In this document: positions 5,229 through 6,468 of the stretch, in pieces | Numbering within the stretch: position 1 is the stretch's first letter | Layout: each line of letters starts with the position of its first letter | NCBI GenBank assembly: GCA_035513175.1 | Contig: DATKCN010000348.1 | Location: 1-6,468, forward strand | Direction of reading: 5' to 3' | DNA: 6,468 nucleotides | Source: DATKCN01 sp035513175 | GTDB lineage: Bacteria; Chloroflexota; Chloroflexia; Thermomicrobiales; CFX8 | Notes under the pieces: generated by a model | The model's database searches: none | Told to the model about the DNA's origin: nothing | What the model saw: only the letters and a program-made list of their open reading frames with translations | Made by a program: the position numbers and the translations under genes

Positions 5229-5668
5229 TGCTCGCACGGCTCGCGACCATCGGACTGATCCCCGTGATCGTATCAGCCGCGTTCTCAGCGGTGGCGGCCG
5301 GCAACTTGGTGACTCAGTCCAGCGCCAGCGCGAGCGTCAGATCGATTGGTCCCGACGATCTCAAGCCCCCCGAGTGCGCCCACATCGCCATCGGCGCCAT
5401 GGTCGCCGGCAACGGCACGCTCAACGCAGCCAACGCTAACACGCTGCTGATCGGCGGGCCCGGCGCCGACACGCTGAATGGCGGCAACGGGAGTGACTGC
5501 CTGGTGGGCGGCGCCGGGAACAACCGTCTGAACGGCGGGCAGGGCAACGATGTCCTCATCGGCGGCCCCGGCGACGAGCGGCTCTTCGGCGGCCCCGGCA
5601 ACGACACCTGTTACGGCCGGGGCGGGACCGACCAGTACATCAATTGCCAGACGATCATCGCTGATTGA
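5225..5668 (+). CDS. Secreted RTX-repeat (hemolysin-type Ca-binding) protein
   Basis: A 147-residue exported protein. Residues 1-25 are a signal peptide (hydrophobic 7-23, cleavage probably after AVA or AVAA before GNLV). A short linker ends PPEC (Cys51). From residue 77, seven nonapeptides follow on the GGxGxDxLx plan (GGPGADTLN, GGNGSDCLV, GGAGNNRLN and so on), which fold as a parallel beta-roll binding Ca2+ outside the cell. Cys51, 92, 129 and 141 could form disulfides. It is much shorter than RTX toxins and has no catalytic domain, so it looks structural. From memory, short RTX proteins with this PPEC...C pattern accompany SipW-like peptidases in Chloroflexota and Actinobacteria. The ATG at 5225 overlaps the peptidase TGA (5226-5228), with GGGAG at 5213-5217, 7 nt upstream. 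A second ATG at 5228 is also possible. It uses a cleavable N-terminal signal, not the C-terminal type I secretion route of classical RTX proteins. Confidence 0.87.
   Translation: MMLARLATIGLIPVIVSAAFSAVAAGNLVTQSSASASVRSIGPDDLKPPECAHIAIGAMVAGNGTLNAANANTLLIGGPGADTLNGGNGSDCLVGGAGNNRLNGGQGNDVLIGGPGDERLFGGPGNDTCYGRGGTDQYINCQTIIAD
5453..5641 (+). repeat. Tandem 27-bp RTX-coding repeats (seven units)
   Basis: Seven consecutive 9-codon units encode residues 77-139 of the RTX protein. Units are diverged at the DNA level but keep the GGC-GG(C/G) start. The third unit carries NN where the Ca-binding Asp is expected, and the seventh is degenerate (GRGGTDQYI). A looser repeat-like stretch may precede them at residues 62-76. 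Confidence 0.8.
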
Positions 5669-5688
5669 CGTCCGGCGATGTCGCCGCG

Positions 5689-5703
5689 CCCCTGTTCGGG
5701 GTT
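5689..5703 (+). terminator. Possible weak terminator after the RTX gene
   Basis: CCCC (5689-5692) pairs with GGGG (5698-5701) around a 5-nt loop, followed by only TT. A second small stem, GGCGA/TCGCC, lies just before it at 5673-5685. Together they sit 5-33 bp after the RTX stop. Termination is plausible by position but the hairpins are short. Confidence 0.3.
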
Positions 5704-5825
5704 CCGTGGTCCATGCCCATGTCGTCTGACACCGTGACGGCGTGCAGGTCTTCATCCTGTATGCCTCCCCCATTGCGGTTCCTGGGCAGCTCGTTCGGCA
5801 ACGCGTGATCGGCCCAATGCCCTGG

Positions 5826-5855
5826 TTGACGCGACCGCGCGACCGGGTGCATCAT
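5826..5855 (+). promoter_or_regulatory. Candidate sigma-70 promoter for the ATPase gene
   Basis: TTGACG (5826-5831) matches the -35 consensus at 5 of 6 positions. CATCAT (5850-5855) matches the -10 at 4 of 6, with an 18-bp spacer. Transcription would start near 5862, leaving a leader of about 34 nt before the ATG at 5896 and excluding the in-frame ATG at 5854. Confidence 0.4.
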
Positions 5856-5895
5856 GCGAACGCGTACCCGATTCGACAGCGCTATCGGACGATCC

Positions 5896-6468
5896 ATGGG
5901 CGACACACAGCACGTCGAGCCAGCTTCCCCGCTACCGAGGCCGCGCACATCCTTCATTGGTCGTGAGCGCGAGGTTGCCGAAGCAGGCTGCCTGCTGGCC
6001 AGTGACGATGTCGCGCTGCTGACGCTGACCGGACCGGGCGGCGTGGGCAAGACGCGTCTCGCACTGCAGGCCGCTGCGTCGGCTGCTGGCGCGTTCCCCG
6101 ACGGCGTCGCCTTCGCCTCTCTGGCGTCAGTGGCGGACCCCCGGCTCGTGCTCCGGGAAATCGCTCAAGCGCTGGGCATCCAGGATGCAGGCAACCAGCC
6201 CATCGCCGGAGCGCTCGTCGGCTGGCTGCGTGGGCGGGCGATGCTCCTGGTGTTGGACAACCTGGAGCACGTCATCGAGGTCGCGCCGGAGATCGCCGGG
6301 CTGCTCGACGCCTGCCCGCGGCTGACTATCCTGGCTGCCAGCCGCGTCCCGTTGCGCGTCTCGGCCGAGCACGAGTTCCAGGTCGCGTCCCTCACCTTGC
6401 CCGAGCGTGTCGATAGCGCGTCCCTCGACGTGGCCAATCGGTCAAGCGCCATCGAGCTGTTCGTCGAG
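5896..6468 (+). CDS. NB-ARC-like ATPase regulator, N-terminal 191 residues (partial)
   Basis: The first 191 codons of a P-loop NTPase of the signal-transduction (STAND/NB-ARC) class. After a short Pro-rich lead (9-17) come FIGREREVAEA (20-30), Walker A GPGGVGKT (46-53), PDGVAFASLASVADPRLVL (68-86), Walker B MLLVLDNLEH (116-125, with Asp121) and the sensor-like LTILAASRVPLRV (143-155). This block is typical of large Chloroflexota and Actinobacteria regulators that continue into TPR repeats and often a LuxR or SARP DNA-binding domain; those parts lie beyond the window. I chose ATG 5896 because the family block starts about 20 residues later and the candidate promoter at 5826-5855 excludes ATG 5854; the ribosome binding site (GGA at 5887-5889) is weak. 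It appears to be its own transcription unit, 227 bp after the RTX gene. What it senses cannot be told from here. Confidence 0.88.
   Translation, partial: MGDTQHVEPASPLPRPRTSFIGREREVAEAGCLLASDDVALLTLTGPGGVGKTRLALQAAASAAGAFPDGVAFASLASVADPRLVLREIAQALGIQDAGNQPIAGALVGWLRGRAMLLVLDNLEHVIEVAPEIAGLLDACPRLTILAASRVPLRVSAEHEFQVASLTLPERVDSASLDVANRSSAIELFVE

Noticed and set aside
5854..5895. Earlier in-frame ATG (5854) for the ATPase gene
   Set aside because: It has no ribosome binding site and overlaps the candidate -10 box. The added residues are not part of the conserved block.
5742..5966. 74-codon open frame on the plus strand after the RTX gene
   Set aside because: It overlaps the clear N-terminus of the ATPase in another frame, has no ribosome binding site, and covers the candidate promoter.
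1..6468. CRISPR array, tRNA or rRNA genes, complete insertion sequence
   Set aside because: No regularly spaced direct repeats, no tRNA-like cloverleaf with a T-loop motif, no rRNA signature and no transposase reading frame were found. The only repeats are the palindromic element at 248-366, the 12-bp inverted repeat at 3004-3098 and the RTX codons.

Overview
The window is G+C-rich bacterial DNA with strong third-position G/C bias and ATGA stop/start overlaps. Its gene content points to Chloroflexota, probably near the Thermomicrobia. The clues are a small secreted-protein family next to a SipW-like signal peptidase with a DUF5305 module, a short RTX protein with Cys pairs, and a large ATPase regulator starting with an FIGRE...GPGGVGKTRLA block. 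This assignment comes from remembered family distributions and was not checked by a search.

Layout. (1) 1-80, minus strand: first 26 codons of a hydantoinase/oxoprolinase-type gene running off the left edge. (2) 81-406: divergent intergenic region holding a 119-bp palindromic element with 31-bp terminal inverted repeats. (3) 407-2067: a two-gene operon, an FMN-binding flavin reductase-like protein translationally coupled to a two-module VOC dioxygenase whose residues fit the PcpA/MhqO/LinE hydroquinone-cleaving family. (4) 2068-2420: intergenic, with a weak hairpin, a TATAAC box and a potentially structured leader. (5) 2421-5668: an export/surface module. It has two paralogous small secreted proteins (2421-2795 and 3112-3501), a SipW-type signal peptidase fused to a DUF5305 ectodomain (3633-5228), and a secreted RTX-repeat protein (5225-5668) coupled to the peptidase by ATGA. 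(6) 5669-5895: short intergenic with a plausible promoter. (7) 5896-6468: N-terminus of a NB-ARC-like ATPase, probably a LuxR/AfsR-like regulator, cut by the right edge.

How the parts fit. The flavin reductase and dioxygenase look like an aromatic (hydroquinone) degradation or detoxification pair. In the export module, the membrane peptidase probably cleaves the signal peptides of the two small Cys-paired proteins and the RTX protein, much as SipW serves TasA/TapA. Its DUF5305 ectodomain may handle the processed subunits.

The least explained signals are non-coding. Just upstream of the second paralog, 3004-3098 folds on paper into a compact three-way junction: a perfect 12-bp closing stem, a long bulged hairpin and a 6-bp hairpin, ending at the ribosome binding site. 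The first paralog also has a hairpin-rich leader, though a less convincing one. I could not match the 3004-3098 element to any riboswitch class I know.
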